A stretch of 12,328 bases of DNA, taken from contig JAJZGM010000019.1 of NCBI GenBank assembly GCA_021828525.1, positions 1-12,328 of the forward strand. Reading direction: 5' to 3'. The stretch comes from Nitrospirota bacterium. GTDB taxonomy: Bacteria; Nitrospirota; Leptospirillia; Leptospirillales; Leptospirillaceae. Positions 5,636 to 12,328 of the stretch are shown here, one piece after another (within the stretch, counting starts at the first letter, position 1; each line of letters opens with the position of its first letter). Both the position numbers and the translations under genes were made by a program. The notes under the pieces are model-generated. The model did no database searches. It saw only the letters and a program-made list of their open reading frames with translations, and had not been told where the DNA came from.

Positions 5636-6661
5636 ATGGGGATACGTATCGGGATCAACGGCTTCGGACGGATCGGCCGGCTGACCTTCCGGGCCATGCT
5701 GGAGCGTTGTCCCACCTGTGTGGTCGGGAACATCGAGGTTGTCGCCATCAACGATTTGACCGATTCGGACCATCTGGCCCACCTGCTGAAATATGATTCG
5801 GTTCATGGGGCCCTGAAGCAACATGTGGCGGTCGAAGGGGAATCGATCGTGGTCGACGGACGTCCCATCCGGGTCTTCAAGGAAAATCATCCCTCCAGGA
5901 TCCCCTGGGAGGACCTTAAGGTCGATCTCGTCATCGAGTCGACCGGCCGATTCGAGGACCATGAGAGCGCCTCGGAGCATATGAAACACGGGGTGCGGAA
6001 GGTCCTGATCACCGCGCCGGCCCAGGGGGCCGACTGCACCCTCGTCATGGGGGTGAACGAAACCCTCTACGATCCCGCAAAGCACAACATCATCTCCAAC
6101 GCCTCCTGCACCTCCAACTGCCTCGCCCCCGTGGTCAAGGTCCTTCACGAGGCCTTCGGGATTGAACGGGGCTTCATGACCACCGTACATTCCTACACGA
6201 ATGACCAGAGGCTCCTCGATCTCCCTCACAAGGACATGCGGCGGGCCAGGGCGGCCGGGGTCTCCATGATACCCACCACCACCGGTGCCGCCCGGGCGAT
6301 CGGGCTTGTCATCCCGGAAATGGAGGGCCGTCTCGACGGAACCTCGATCCGGGTGCCGACCCCCGACGTCTCCTTAAACGACCTGACCTGCGAGGTGAGG
6401 GTTCCCACCACCGTCTCCGATGTCAACCGGGTTCTCGAGGAGGCGGCCAACGGACCGCTCAAGGGGATCCTCGCCTATTCGACCCTTCCCCTGGTCTCGA
6501 TCGACTACCGGGGCAATCCCCATTCCGCCATCGTCGATGCCCTTTCGACAAGGGTTGTCCGGGAGCGAATGGTCAAGACCCTGGCCTGGTACGACAACGA
6601 GTGGGGGTACTCCTGCCGGGTGTGCGACCTTGTCACCTATATCTGCAGTCATTTTTCCTGA
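5636..6661 (+). CDS. gap: type I glyceraldehyde-3-phosphate dehydrogenase
   Basis: This cytosolic enzyme interconverts glyceraldehyde-3-phosphate and 1,3-bisphosphoglycerate with NAD and phosphate. The N-terminus IRIGINGFGRIGRL is the dinucleotide-binding Rossmann loop. Asp40 in AINDLTD is at the position that favours NAD over NADP. The catalytic Cys158 lies in SNASCTSNC and the paired His185 in TTVHSYT; the C-terminal signature is WYDNEWGYSCRV. At 341 residues it is a little longer than usual (about 335), mainly from the segment before the second beta strand. The ATG at 5636 follows AGGTGA (5627-5632) and gives the canonical N-terminus. It is first in a tight plus-strand series, 49 bases before pgk. 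Direction of use (glycolysis or gluconeogenesis) cannot be read from the sequence, although the Asp argues for an NAD-linked enzyme. Confidence 0.97.
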   Translation: MGIRIGINGFGRIGRLTFRAMLERCPTCVVGNIEVVAINDLTDSDHLAHLLKYDSVHGALKQHVAVEGESIVVDGRPIRVFKENHPSRIPWEDLKVDLVIESTGRFEDHESASEHMKHGVRKVLITAPAQGADCTLVMGVNETLYDPAKHNIISNASCTSNCLAPVVKVLHEAFGIERGFMTTVHSYTNDQRLLDLPHKDMRRARAAGVSMIPTTTGAARAIGLVIPEMEGRLDGTSIRVPTPDVSLNDLTCEVRVPTTVSDVNRVLEEAANGPLKGILAYSTLPLVSIDYRGNPHSAIVDALSTRVVRERMVKTLAWYDNEWGYSCRVCDLVTYICSHFS

Positions 6662-6710
6662 GGGCGAACCAATCCGGGACTGGCCCGAACAACCTGACCA
6701 AGGAGGAAGG

Positions 6711-7907
6711 GTGGAGCGATTGAAGCAGTGCGTCGACCAGATTGATGTCCACAACAAGCGCGTTTTCCTGAGGGCCGACTTCAATGTTCCCCTTGACGGG
6801 GACATGCATATCACCGACGACCGCCGCATCCGGTCTGCCCTTCCGACCATCAACTATCTGATCGACGAGGGAGCGAAGGTGATCCTGGCCTCCCATCTGG
6901 GCCGTCCCAAAGGCGCTCCGGATGCGAGGTATTCCATGGCTCCGGTGGCCAAGAGGCTCTCCCGGCTCCTTTCGAAGGAGGTCCACTACACGGGAGAGCT
7001 TGTCGGGCCGGCGGTGGAGCGGGAAATCGGGAAGATGGCGCCCGGAGAGGTCTTCCTTCTGGAGAACCTCCGCTTCGACAAGGGGGAGGAGTCGAACGAC
7101 GAGGAGTTCTCGAAGAAGCTGGCGCGCCTGGCCGACGTCTATGTGAACGACGCCTTCGGGACCGCCCACAGGAGCCATGCCTCTGTCGTGGGGATCACCC
7201 GTTACATCAAGGAACTCTCCATCGGGTTCCTGATGAAAAAGGAGGTCTCCTACCTGAAGGGGGCCATCACCAATCCGACCCGTCCCTTCGTGGCCGTCCT
7301 GGGAGGCGGCAAGGTCTCGAGCAAGCTGGGCGTAATCGCCAATCTCCACGAGAAGGTGGACAAGATGGTGATCGGCGGGGGCATGGCCTTCACTTTCTAT
7401 CGCGCCATGGGGCTTGAGACCGGGAAATCCCTGGTCGAGGAGAACCTCGTGGATGTCGCCCGGGAGATGATCGACAAGTCCCGCACGAGAAACGTCAAGT
7501 TCTATCTTCCGATGGACTGCGTCGTGGCGGAGAGCCGCGAAAGCAATGCCCCTACAAAGATCGTTCCCTACCAGGAGATCCCGCCGGGCTGGACGGCCCT
7601 CGACATCGGTCCGGCCTCCGTCCGACTCTTCTCGGAGGTCCTGGAAAATGCCAAGACCATCCTCTGGAACGGGCCGATGGGAGTCTTCGAGGAGGATGCC
7701 TTCTCGCGGGGAACCTTTGCCATGGCCCATTCGGTGGCCAACTGCTACGCCCTGACGATCGTGGGAGGAGGAGATACGGCCCTGGCCGTCTACCGGGCAG
7801 GAGAATCGGACAACATGACCTTCATCTCGACGGGGGGCGGTGCGGCCCTTGAACTTCTCGAGGGCAAGGAGCTTCCCGGCCTTTCGGTGATCCCCGACGC
7901 CACCTGA
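6711..7907 (+). CDS. pgk: phosphoglycerate kinase
   Basis: The enzyme transfers the acyl phosphate of 1,3-bisphosphoglycerate to ADP, reversibly, in the cytosol. Substrate-side motifs are RADFNVPL (21-28), ASHLGRPKG, LLENLRFDKGEE and NDAFGTAHRSHAS. Nucleotide-side motifs are AVLGGGKVSSKL, GGGMAFTF, WNGPMGVFE (from Trp319), GGGDTA (352-357) and the closing STGGGAALELLEGKELPGL. The frame is open far upstream, but the GTG at 6711 is chosen: AGGAGG at 6701-6706 precedes it and the result is 398 residues, the normal length. A TTG three codons later (6720) is also possible. The gene sits between gap and tpiA, 14 bases from the latter, the classical order. Nothing is missing or unusual in the active-site motifs. 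Confidence 0.97.
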   Translation: MERLKQCVDQIDVHNKRVFLRADFNVPLDGDMHITDDRRIRSALPTINYLIDEGAKVILASHLGRPKGAPDARYSMAPVAKRLSRLLSKEVHYTGELVGPAVEREIGKMAPGEVFLLENLRFDKGEESNDEEFSKKLARLADVYVNDAFGTAHRSHASVVGITRYIKELSIGFLMKKEVSYLKGAITNPTRPFVAVLGGGKVSSKLGVIANLHEKVDKMVIGGGMAFTFYRAMGLETGKSLVEENLVDVAREMIDKSRTRNVKFYLPMDCVVAESRESNAPTKIVPYQEIPPGWTALDIGPASVRLFSEVLENAKTILWNGPMGVFEEDAFSRGTFAMAHSVANCYALTIVGGGDTALAVYRAGESDNMTFISTGGGAALELLEGKELPGLSVIPDAT

Positions 7908-7921
7908 GAAAGGGAGCGTGC

Positions 7922-8689
7922 ATGCTGATGATCGCCAACTGGAAGATGAACATGACCAAAAGCGAGATTTTCGCCTTTCTCGATTCCCTGGCCGGAGAGG
8001 ACCGCTGGAGGGCCTGGCGGGACAGGGGTGTCCGCCTTGTCCTCTGCCCGTCCTATCCCTATCTCGATTTTCTGGGGGACCAGTGCAAAAGCCGGAATCT
8101 CCCTTTCGGGATCATGGCCCAGAACATGTGCGCCTTCGAAAAGGGAGCTTACACGGGGGAGGTCAGCGCCGCCATGCTCAAGGACCAGGGTGTCGAGGGG
8201 GTCCTCCTTGGACATTCGGAGAGGCGCCAGTATTTCGGGGAGACCGACGGGGCCGTTGCTGAAAAAGTGACGCGCGCCCTGTCCACAGGTCTTCTTCCGG
8301 TGGTCTGTTTCGGCGAGACCCGGCAGGAGCGTGAATCCGGAAGCTGCGCCGAGGTCTGGAGCCGGCAGGTCGGCCCGGTGTGGGAGCGGGTCCGGAAGAG
8401 CCGGGCGGAAGGGATCCAGACCCCGGTCTATTGGGCCTATGAGCCGGTTTGGGCCATCGGGACCGGTCAGACCGCCGGTCTTGAGGAGATCCGGGAGGTT
8501 TCCTCCCATCTCAGAAAGGCCTTCGGCGAGGACTGTGCCTCGGGGCTTCTCTACGGGGGGTCGGTCAATGACGAGAGCGTCTCCGGGCTCTGCGAAAAGG
8601 GGACCGTTCACGGCTTCCTGGTAGGAACGGCCTTTCTCGACGGAGGCAATGTCCTCCGGGTCTTCGACAGGCTCTTCGGCCGTCCCTAG
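7922..8689 (+). CDS. tpiA: triosephosphate isomerase
   Basis: The enzyme interconverts dihydroxyacetone phosphate and glyceraldehyde-3-phosphate. The active-site set is complete: NWKMN with Lys8, GHSERR with His98, the AYEPVWAIGTG loop with catalytic Glu174 and the flexible loop 6, YGGSV for the phosphate, and FLVGTAFLD near the end. At 255 residues the length is normal. The ATG at 7922 follows AGGGAG (7911-7916) by 5 bases; a second ATG two codons on (7928) is possible. It lies 14 bases after pgk and 65 bases before secG, on the same strand, so it is probably co-transcribed with gap and pgk. Confidence 0.97.
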   Translation: MLMIANWKMNMTKSEIFAFLDSLAGEDRWRAWRDRGVRLVLCPSYPYLDFLGDQCKSRNLPFGIMAQNMCAFEKGAYTGEVSAAMLKDQGVEGVLLGHSERRQYFGETDGAVAEKVTRALSTGLLPVVCFGETRQERESGSCAEVWSRQVGPVWERVRKSRAEGIQTPVYWAYEPVWAIGTGQTAGLEEIREVSSHLRKAFGEDCASGLLYGGSVNDESVSGLCEKGTVHGFLVGTAFLDGGNVLRVFDRLFGRP

Positions 8690-8754
8690 GGCAGAAGGGA
8701 ACGCCGCCAGGGTTTCTAAATGACATTTCATCGTTTAAGGGAAGGAACCGTTTC

Positions 8755-9084
8755 ATGAGCATTTTCATCACCATCATCCATGTCCTCACCTCGCTTCTCA
8801 TCATCGCCGCCGTCCTTCTCCAGTCTGGGAAGGGAGCCGAAACCGGGGTCATGATCGGCGGCTCCAGCCAGTCGATGTTCGGAGCCCGGGGGGCCACGCC
8901 CTTTTTGAGCAAGGTCACGGTCGTCTTGGCCACCATCTTCATGGTGACCTCTCTTTCGCTCGCCCTTCTCAAGCAGAACCCCGTCGGATCCTCCCTTCTT
9001 CTGAACGCCCCGATCAAGGCGCTTCCGGCTCCGGAGGTTCCAGCCAAGAACCCGGGATCACCCGCTCCAGTCAAAAAACCCTGA
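8755..9084 (+). CDS. secG: preprotein translocase subunit SecG
   Basis: SecG is the small auxiliary subunit of the SecYEG channel in the inner membrane. The 109-residue protein has the usual two membrane spans (about 3-22 and 50-71). Between them lies the family signature LLQSGKGAE...GGSSQSMFGARGATPFLSK. The tail from about 80 is Pro/Ala-rich with a basic end (PVKKP), as in many SecG proteins. The ATG at 8755 follows AAGGGAAGGA (8737-8746). Linkage to tpiA is common in bacteria and supports both calls. A hairpin overlaps its stop codon (9075-9092). Confidence 0.95.
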   Translation: MSIFITIIHVLTSLLIIAAVLLQSGKGAETGVMIGGSSQSMFGARGATPFLSKVTVVLATIFMVTSLSLALLKQNPVGSSLLLNAPIKALPAPEVPAKNPGSPAPVKKP

Positions 9085-9092
9085 CGGGTTTT
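9075..9092 (+). terminator. possible weak terminator or attenuator over the secG stop
   Basis: AAAACCC (9075-9081) pairs with GGGTTTT (9086-9092) around a TGAC loop that contains the secG stop codon. The four T residues are part of the stem and also its 3' end, and only three pairs are G-C. It would at best terminate part of the transcripts going into the ABC transporter genes. Confidence 0.33.
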
Positions 9093-9101
9093 GGCACATC
9101 A

Positions 9102-10835
9102 TTGGGACCCCGGCTCATTCTCATGGTTCTCCTTCTGCTGGTCCCTGCCTGTTCCCGGGGAGGGGCCGGGGGAACCGATCGGGTCTTCTCCCTTGTTCCC
9201 CGCCCGTCTCCCCTTCACGGCCGCCTGACCTTCGACATCCTTTCCGATCCCAAGACCTTCAATCCGGCCCTGGCCCAGGAGACGACCAGCACGCAGGTCC
9301 TCGGCTATCTTTTCCGGGGCCTGACGCGGGTCTCCCCCTATGACGGCCAGATAAAGCCTGATCTCGCGGAAGGCTGGAAGATCGATGCCTCCGGCATGCG
9401 GGTCACCTTTACCCTGGAGAAGGGGGTGCGCTGGTCGGACGGAACCCCCCTGACTGCCCGGGATGTGGTCTTCACCTTCAACCGCATCTACTACAATCCA
9501 GCTGTGGCGGCCGCCGTCCGGGACATTCTTATGGTCGACGGAAAGCCCTTCACGGTCCGGGCCATCGACGACCGGACCGTCATCTTCGAGACGGCGAAGC
9601 CCTTTGCCCCTCTTCTGGAGGAGCTGGGGGTGGAGATCCTTCCCGAGCATCTCCTCTCGAAGGCCGTGGACGCCGGACGCTTCAACACCACCTGGTCGGT
9701 GAGGACTCCGCCGTCCGGAATCGTGGGAACCGGGCCCTTCCTCCTCAAGCGATATGTTCCCGGACAGTACCTCCTTCTCGTCCGGAATCCCCTCTACACG
9801 CCCCCTCGGGGACTCAAGCAACCGATCCCGGCAGATCTTCCCTATCTTGACCGGGTCTTTCTCAGGATCATACCCAACCAGAACAGCGAACTTCTCCGAT
9901 TCCTGGCGGGGAAAAGCGACCTGATCGGAGTGAGTCCCTCCCAGGTGCCGGTCCTGACCGACGCGGCGGCGTCCCGGGCCTTCCGCCTCCTTGTCCGGGG
10001 GCCATCCCAGACGGAGACCTTCCTGACCTTCAACGAAAACCTGAAAGCACCGATTCCTTCCTACAAGGTCACCTGGTTCCGCAGTCGACGTTTCCGGCAG
10101 GCGATCGCCTACGCCATCGACCGCAATGCCCTGATCAATGTGATCTACAACGGGCTGGGGGCTCCGATCCCCGGTCCGGTGAGTCCGGCCAACAAGATCT
10201 TCTTCGATCCGGCGGTCCACCGTTACCACCATGATCCCGACCGGTCCCGGACCCTTCTGGCAGAAGACGGATTCGTGCGGAAGAAGGGGCGGCTCTATGA
10301 CGCCTCCGGCCACCGGGTCACGATCCTTCTCATGACCAACACCGAGTCTCCGGAACGGATCTCCATGGCCCAGATGATCCAGGCCATGCTCGCTCCCCTG
10401 GGCATCCGTGTCAGGGTTGTCCCGCTCCAGTTCAACATGCTCTCGACGATGGTCCTCTCTTCGCATCAATGGGAGATGCTCCTGTTCGGACTCACCGGGA
10501 CCCTGGACCCCCACGGAAACGCCACCGTCTGGCGGTCATCAGGTTTCCTCCATCTCTGGAACCCCGGAGAGAAGAGCCCTTCCACCCCCTGGGAGGCCCA
10601 GGTCGACCGTCTCTTCGACCAGGGGGTCGCAACCTTCGACGTCGGGCGCCGGAAGAAAATCTATGACCAATGGCAGGAGATCGCCACCCGGGAGGTTCCG
10701 ATGGTCGATCTTGTCAGTCCCGACGCCATAACGGCGGTCCGAGAGACCCTGGGGGGAATTCATCCCACCCCTCTGGGCGGGGTGATCCCCCACATCTCGC
10801 TTGTGACCCAGAAGGCCCGACTGGTGATCCGGTGA
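9102..10835 (+). CDS. peptide/solute ABC transporter substrate-binding lipoprotein (SBP family 5)
   Basis: This would be the periplasmic, membrane-tethered receptor of a Dpp/Opp-type importer. The N-terminus MGPRLILMVLLLLVPAC is a lipoprotein signal with lipobox Cys17. The SBP_bac_5 fold is shown by SDPKTFNPALAQETTSTQVL, YLFRGLTRV, PDLAEGWK, the signature VRWSDGTPLTARDVVFTFNR, GTGPFLLKRYVPGQYLLLVRN, RRFRQAIAYAIDR and a C-terminal LVSPDAITAV region. At 577 residues it is in the normal range. The TTG at 9102 is preferred over the ATG at 9123 because it supplies the basic residue (Arg4) needed before the hydrophobic core; neither has a clear SD. The stop overlaps the next start as GTGA, so the permease is translationally coupled. 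The substrate (peptides, nickel or other solutes) cannot be told from the sequence. Confidence 0.93.
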   Translation: MGPRLILMVLLLLVPACSRGGAGGTDRVFSLVPRPSPLHGRLTFDILSDPKTFNPALAQETTSTQVLGYLFRGLTRVSPYDGQIKPDLAEGWKIDASGMRVTFTLEKGVRWSDGTPLTARDVVFTFNRIYYNPAVAAAVRDILMVDGKPFTVRAIDDRTVIFETAKPFAPLLEELGVEILPEHLLSKAVDAGRFNTTWSVRTPPSGIVGTGPFLLKRYVPGQYLLLVRNPLYTPPRGLKQPIPADLPYLDRVFLRIIPNQNSELLRFLAGKSDLIGVSPSQVPVLTDAAASRAFRLLVRGPSQTETFLTFNENLKAPIPSYKVTWFRSRRFRQAIAYAIDRNALINVIYNGLGAPIPGPVSPANKIFFDPAVHRYHHDPDRSRTLLAEDGFVRKKGRLYDASGHRVTILLMTNTESPERISMAQMIQAMLAPLGIRVRVVPLQFNMLSTMVLSSHQWEMLLFGLTGTLDPHGNATVWRSSGFLHLWNPGEKSPSTPWEAQVDRLFDQGVATFDVGRRKKIYDQWQEIATREVPMVDLVSPDAITAVRETLGGIHPTPLGGVIPHISLVTQKARLVIR

Positions 10836-11800
10836 TAAGGGCCCTTCTCCTCCGCCTCTCCCACATGCTCCTGGTTCTTTTGGGAATCGTCTTTCTCTCC
10901 TTCGTCATGATGGATTTTGCCCCGGGGGACTTTCTCTCCCAGATGGCCCTCAATCCCCAGATTTCCCCGCGCGTGATCGCCTCTCTCAAGGAGCAGTACG
11001 GACTGGGGCTTCCCTTCTTCACCCAGTTTGTTCACTGGATGCGCGCCCTCCTCCATGGGAATCTGGGATACTCCTTTTCCTACCATGTTCCCGTCTCCGA
11101 CCTGATCGCCCAGAGGGTTCCGATGACCCTCCTCCTGACCGTCACCGCCGTGCTTGTCTCCTGGGGAGCCGCCCTCCCCCTGGCGGTCTTCGGGGCCCGA
11201 AGGGAAGGGGGTCTTTTCGACCGGACCCTTCTCTCCTTCTCCTATCTCTCGATTTCCGTCCCCTCCTTCTTCCTGGCCCTCCTGGGACTTCTCCTGGCCG
11301 AAAAGACGGGATGGTTTCCGATCGGAGGGGCCCGCTCGGCCTTATCTTCCGGTGCGGGATCCGGAGAGCGCCTTCTTGACCTTGTCCGGCATCTGCTCCT
11401 CCCCTCCCTGACCCTGGCCCTGGGGAGCTTCGGAGTGCTCTACCGCCTCATGCGCTCGTCCGTTCTGGAAGTGCTCTCACAGCCCTTCATGACGGCCGCC
11501 AGGGGGCTCGGCCTGCGCGAGCGCGTTATCTTCTGGCGATATCTATTCAGGAATGCGGTCAACCCCCTGGTGACCCTCTTCGGCATGGAGCTGGGCGGCC
11601 TTCTTTCCGGGGCGGCCTTTACCGAGATGATCTTCGGTTGGCCCGGGATGGGGCGTCTCATGCTCCATGCGGTGATGACCCGTGACCTCTATCTGGTTAT
11701 GGGAGGGGTCCTGATGGGAGCAGTGCTCCTTCTCCTGGGGAACCTCCTTGCCGACATGATGCTCTATCTTCTCGATCCCCGGGTCAGGGAGAGGACATGA
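10832..11800 (+). CDS. ABC transporter permease, DppB/OppB type
   Basis: This is the first of two inner-membrane subunits of the peptide-type importer. The GTG at 10832 overlaps the preceding TGA by 4 bases and gives the canonical start MIRALLLRLSHMLLVLLGI, 322 residues in all. Family features are the periplasmic block after the first span (MDFAPGD..., SLKEQYGLGLP, LHGNLGYSFSYHVPV, IAQRVPMTLLLT), a second cluster of membrane spans, and the cytoplasmic coupling helix TAARGLGLRERVIFWRYLFR (EAA-like motif contacting the ATPase). The closing part is GAAFTEMIFGWPGMGRLM, typical of DppB. It overlaps the next permease start as ATGA. Confidence 0.94.
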   Translation: MIRALLLRLSHMLLVLLGIVFLSFVMMDFAPGDFLSQMALNPQISPRVIASLKEQYGLGLPFFTQFVHWMRALLHGNLGYSFSYHVPVSDLIAQRVPMTLLLTVTAVLVSWGAALPLAVFGARREGGLFDRTLLSFSYLSISVPSFFLALLGLLLAEKTGWFPIGGARSALSSGAGSGERLLDLVRHLLLPSLTLALGSFGVLYRLMRSSVLEVLSQPFMTAARGLGLRERVIFWRYLFRNAVNPLVTLFGMELGGLLSGAAFTEMIFGWPGMGRLMLHAVMTRDLYLVMGGVLMGAVLLLLGNLLADMMLYLLDPRVRERT

Positions 11801-12328
11801 GGGAGAGGGCAGGGTCATTTCTGCGAAGGGTGGGCGTATCGGGGGGGCTGCTGCTCCTCCTGGGTATCACGAGCCTCTTTGCGGAATTTCTGGCGCCCTA
11901 CCGCTACGATGCGGTCCGGTTCGACCTTCCCTATGCCCCTGCGATCTGGCCTGAAATGGGAAAGGGCGGCCTCGTGGTTCCGGTTCTCGCGCTCAAGGAT
12001 CCGGTGCGGCGCCGGTATGTGAAGTCCGGTCGGACGGTTCCCCTGCGGTTTTTCTGCCGGGGAGAGGCCTACACGATGTGGGGGATCCTCCGCTCCTCCC
12101 GCCATCTGGTATGCGCCCGGAGTCCGGGCCGCCTCTACCTGATGGGGGCAGACCTCTTCGGACGGGACCTTTTTTCCCGGCTTCTCTACGGCATGCGCTT
12201 TTCCTTTCTCCTCTCTCTCCTGGGCGTGGCGATCTCCTTTTCCATCGGGACCGTGGTGGGGCTGGTGGCAGGGTATGCCGGGGGCTGGACGGACCGGATC
12301 CTGATGCGCCTCTCCGAGATTGTCATGG
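11797..12328 (+). CDS. ABC transporter permease, DppC/OppC type (3' end outside window)
   Basis: The ATG at 11797 overlaps the preceding stop by 4 bases, and the frame is open to the right edge, 177 complete residues. Residues about 14-32 form the first membrane span. The DppC signature GADLFGRDLFSRLLYG (117-132) follows, and then a span from about 134. Between the first span and the signature lies a periplasmic segment of about 85 residues (33-117) containing RRRYVKSGRTVPLRFF and GEAYTMWGI. That is clearly longer than in E. coli DppC; I recall a long-loop subclass with similar blocks. The usual GTD is GAD here. The EAA coupling loop and the rest lie beyond the window, as do any ATPase genes. 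Confidence 0.9.
   Translation, partial: MRERAGSFLRRVGVSGGLLLLLGITSLFAEFLAPYRYDAVRFDLPYAPAIWPEMGKGGLVVPVLALKDPVRRRYVKSGRTVPLRFFCRGEAYTMWGILRSSRHLVCARSPGRLYLMGADLFGRDLFSRLLYGMRFSFLLSLLGVAISFSIGTVVGLVAGYAGGWTDRILMRLSEIVM

Noticed and set aside
6420..6710. Upstream extension of pgk by 97 residues overlapping gap.
   Set aside because: The extension is Ser/Pro/Arg-rich and overlaps the gap coding region in another frame. The GTG at 6711 with AGGAGG gives the normal enzyme length.
6633..8731. Long minus-strand frames opposite pgk and tpiA (365 and 313 residues).
   Set aside because: Both lie opposite complete, highly conserved glycolytic enzymes and show no recognisable motif.
8690..8754. The 65 bases between tpiA and secG as a site for a separate promoter or terminator.
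   Set aside because: No pair of boxes with acceptable spacing and no hairpin with a T-run was found; only the secG ribosome site is evident.
9099..10514. A 471-residue open frame on the minus strand opposite the binding-protein gene.
   Set aside because: The composition (many Gly, Arg, Asp, Pro and His, no hydrophobic cores) is typical of an antisense frame in GC-rich DNA, and the plus strand encodes a clear SBP family protein over the same bases.
1..12328. CRISPR arrays, tRNA genes, insertion sequences or phage genes.
   Set aside because: No regularly spaced repeats, cloverleaf-like segments, terminal inverted repeats with a transposase, or phage-type proteins were seen on either strand.

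Overview
The window is GC-rich (roughly 60% by eye) and gene-dense. No stretch longer than about 180 bases lacks a gene. It looks like chromosomal DNA of a Gram-negative, respiratory and probably chemolithotrophic bacterium: it carries two exported c-type cytochromes, a bifunctional penicillin-binding protein, a lipoprotein-type peptide-binding protein and a SecG. Gene content and style would fit an acidophilic iron/sulfur oxidiser of the Leptospirillum type (Nitrospirota). That placement is a guess from general impression; nothing in the window proves the lineage. I see no tRNA, rRNA, CRISPR array, transposase or att site.

Layout. (1) Positions 1-247 hold the 3' end of pyrE (orotate phosphoribosyltransferase). 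(2) Positions 296-627 form a compact monocistronic unit: a near-ideal sigma70 promoter, a leader with a perfect hairpin, a 45-residue single-span membrane protein of unknown function, and a hairpin plus T-run terminator. (3) Positions 626-3111 hold a class A penicillin-binding protein (PBP1A type) with its own likely promoter. (4) Positions 3242-3871 encode an unrecognised protein combining a ribbon-helix-helix-like N-terminus, a predicted coiled coil and a membrane span. (5) On the minus strand, 5455 down to 3873, two overlapping genes encode a c4-like diheme cytochrome and a diheme cytochrome with thiosulfate dehydrogenase (TsdA) hallmarks, a likely tsdB-tsdA operon. It converges on the preceding gene with one base between the stop codons. 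(6) From 5531 to the right edge runs a long plus-strand series: gap, pgk, tpiA, secG, then a peptide/solute ABC transporter (lipoprotein binding protein, permease 1, and a partial permease 2 cut by the window edge).

How the genes work together. GapA, Pgk and TpiA interconvert triose phosphates and 3-phosphoglycerate; in an autotroph the flux would be mainly gluconeogenic. SecG belongs to the SecYEG channel. The ABC genes overlap by 4 bases each, so they are translationally coupled; their ATPases are presumably beyond the right edge. The tsdBA pair would oxidise thiosulfate to tetrathionate in the periplasm and pass electrons to downstream c-type carriers. It is divergently transcribed from gap, with the two -35 boxes only 11 bases apart, so energy-metabolism and central-carbon genes share one short control region.

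The most interesting items are the TsdBA-type operon with recognisable heme-ligand candidates, the self-contained 45-residue membrane-protein gene, and the RHH-like/coiled-coil/membrane protein.
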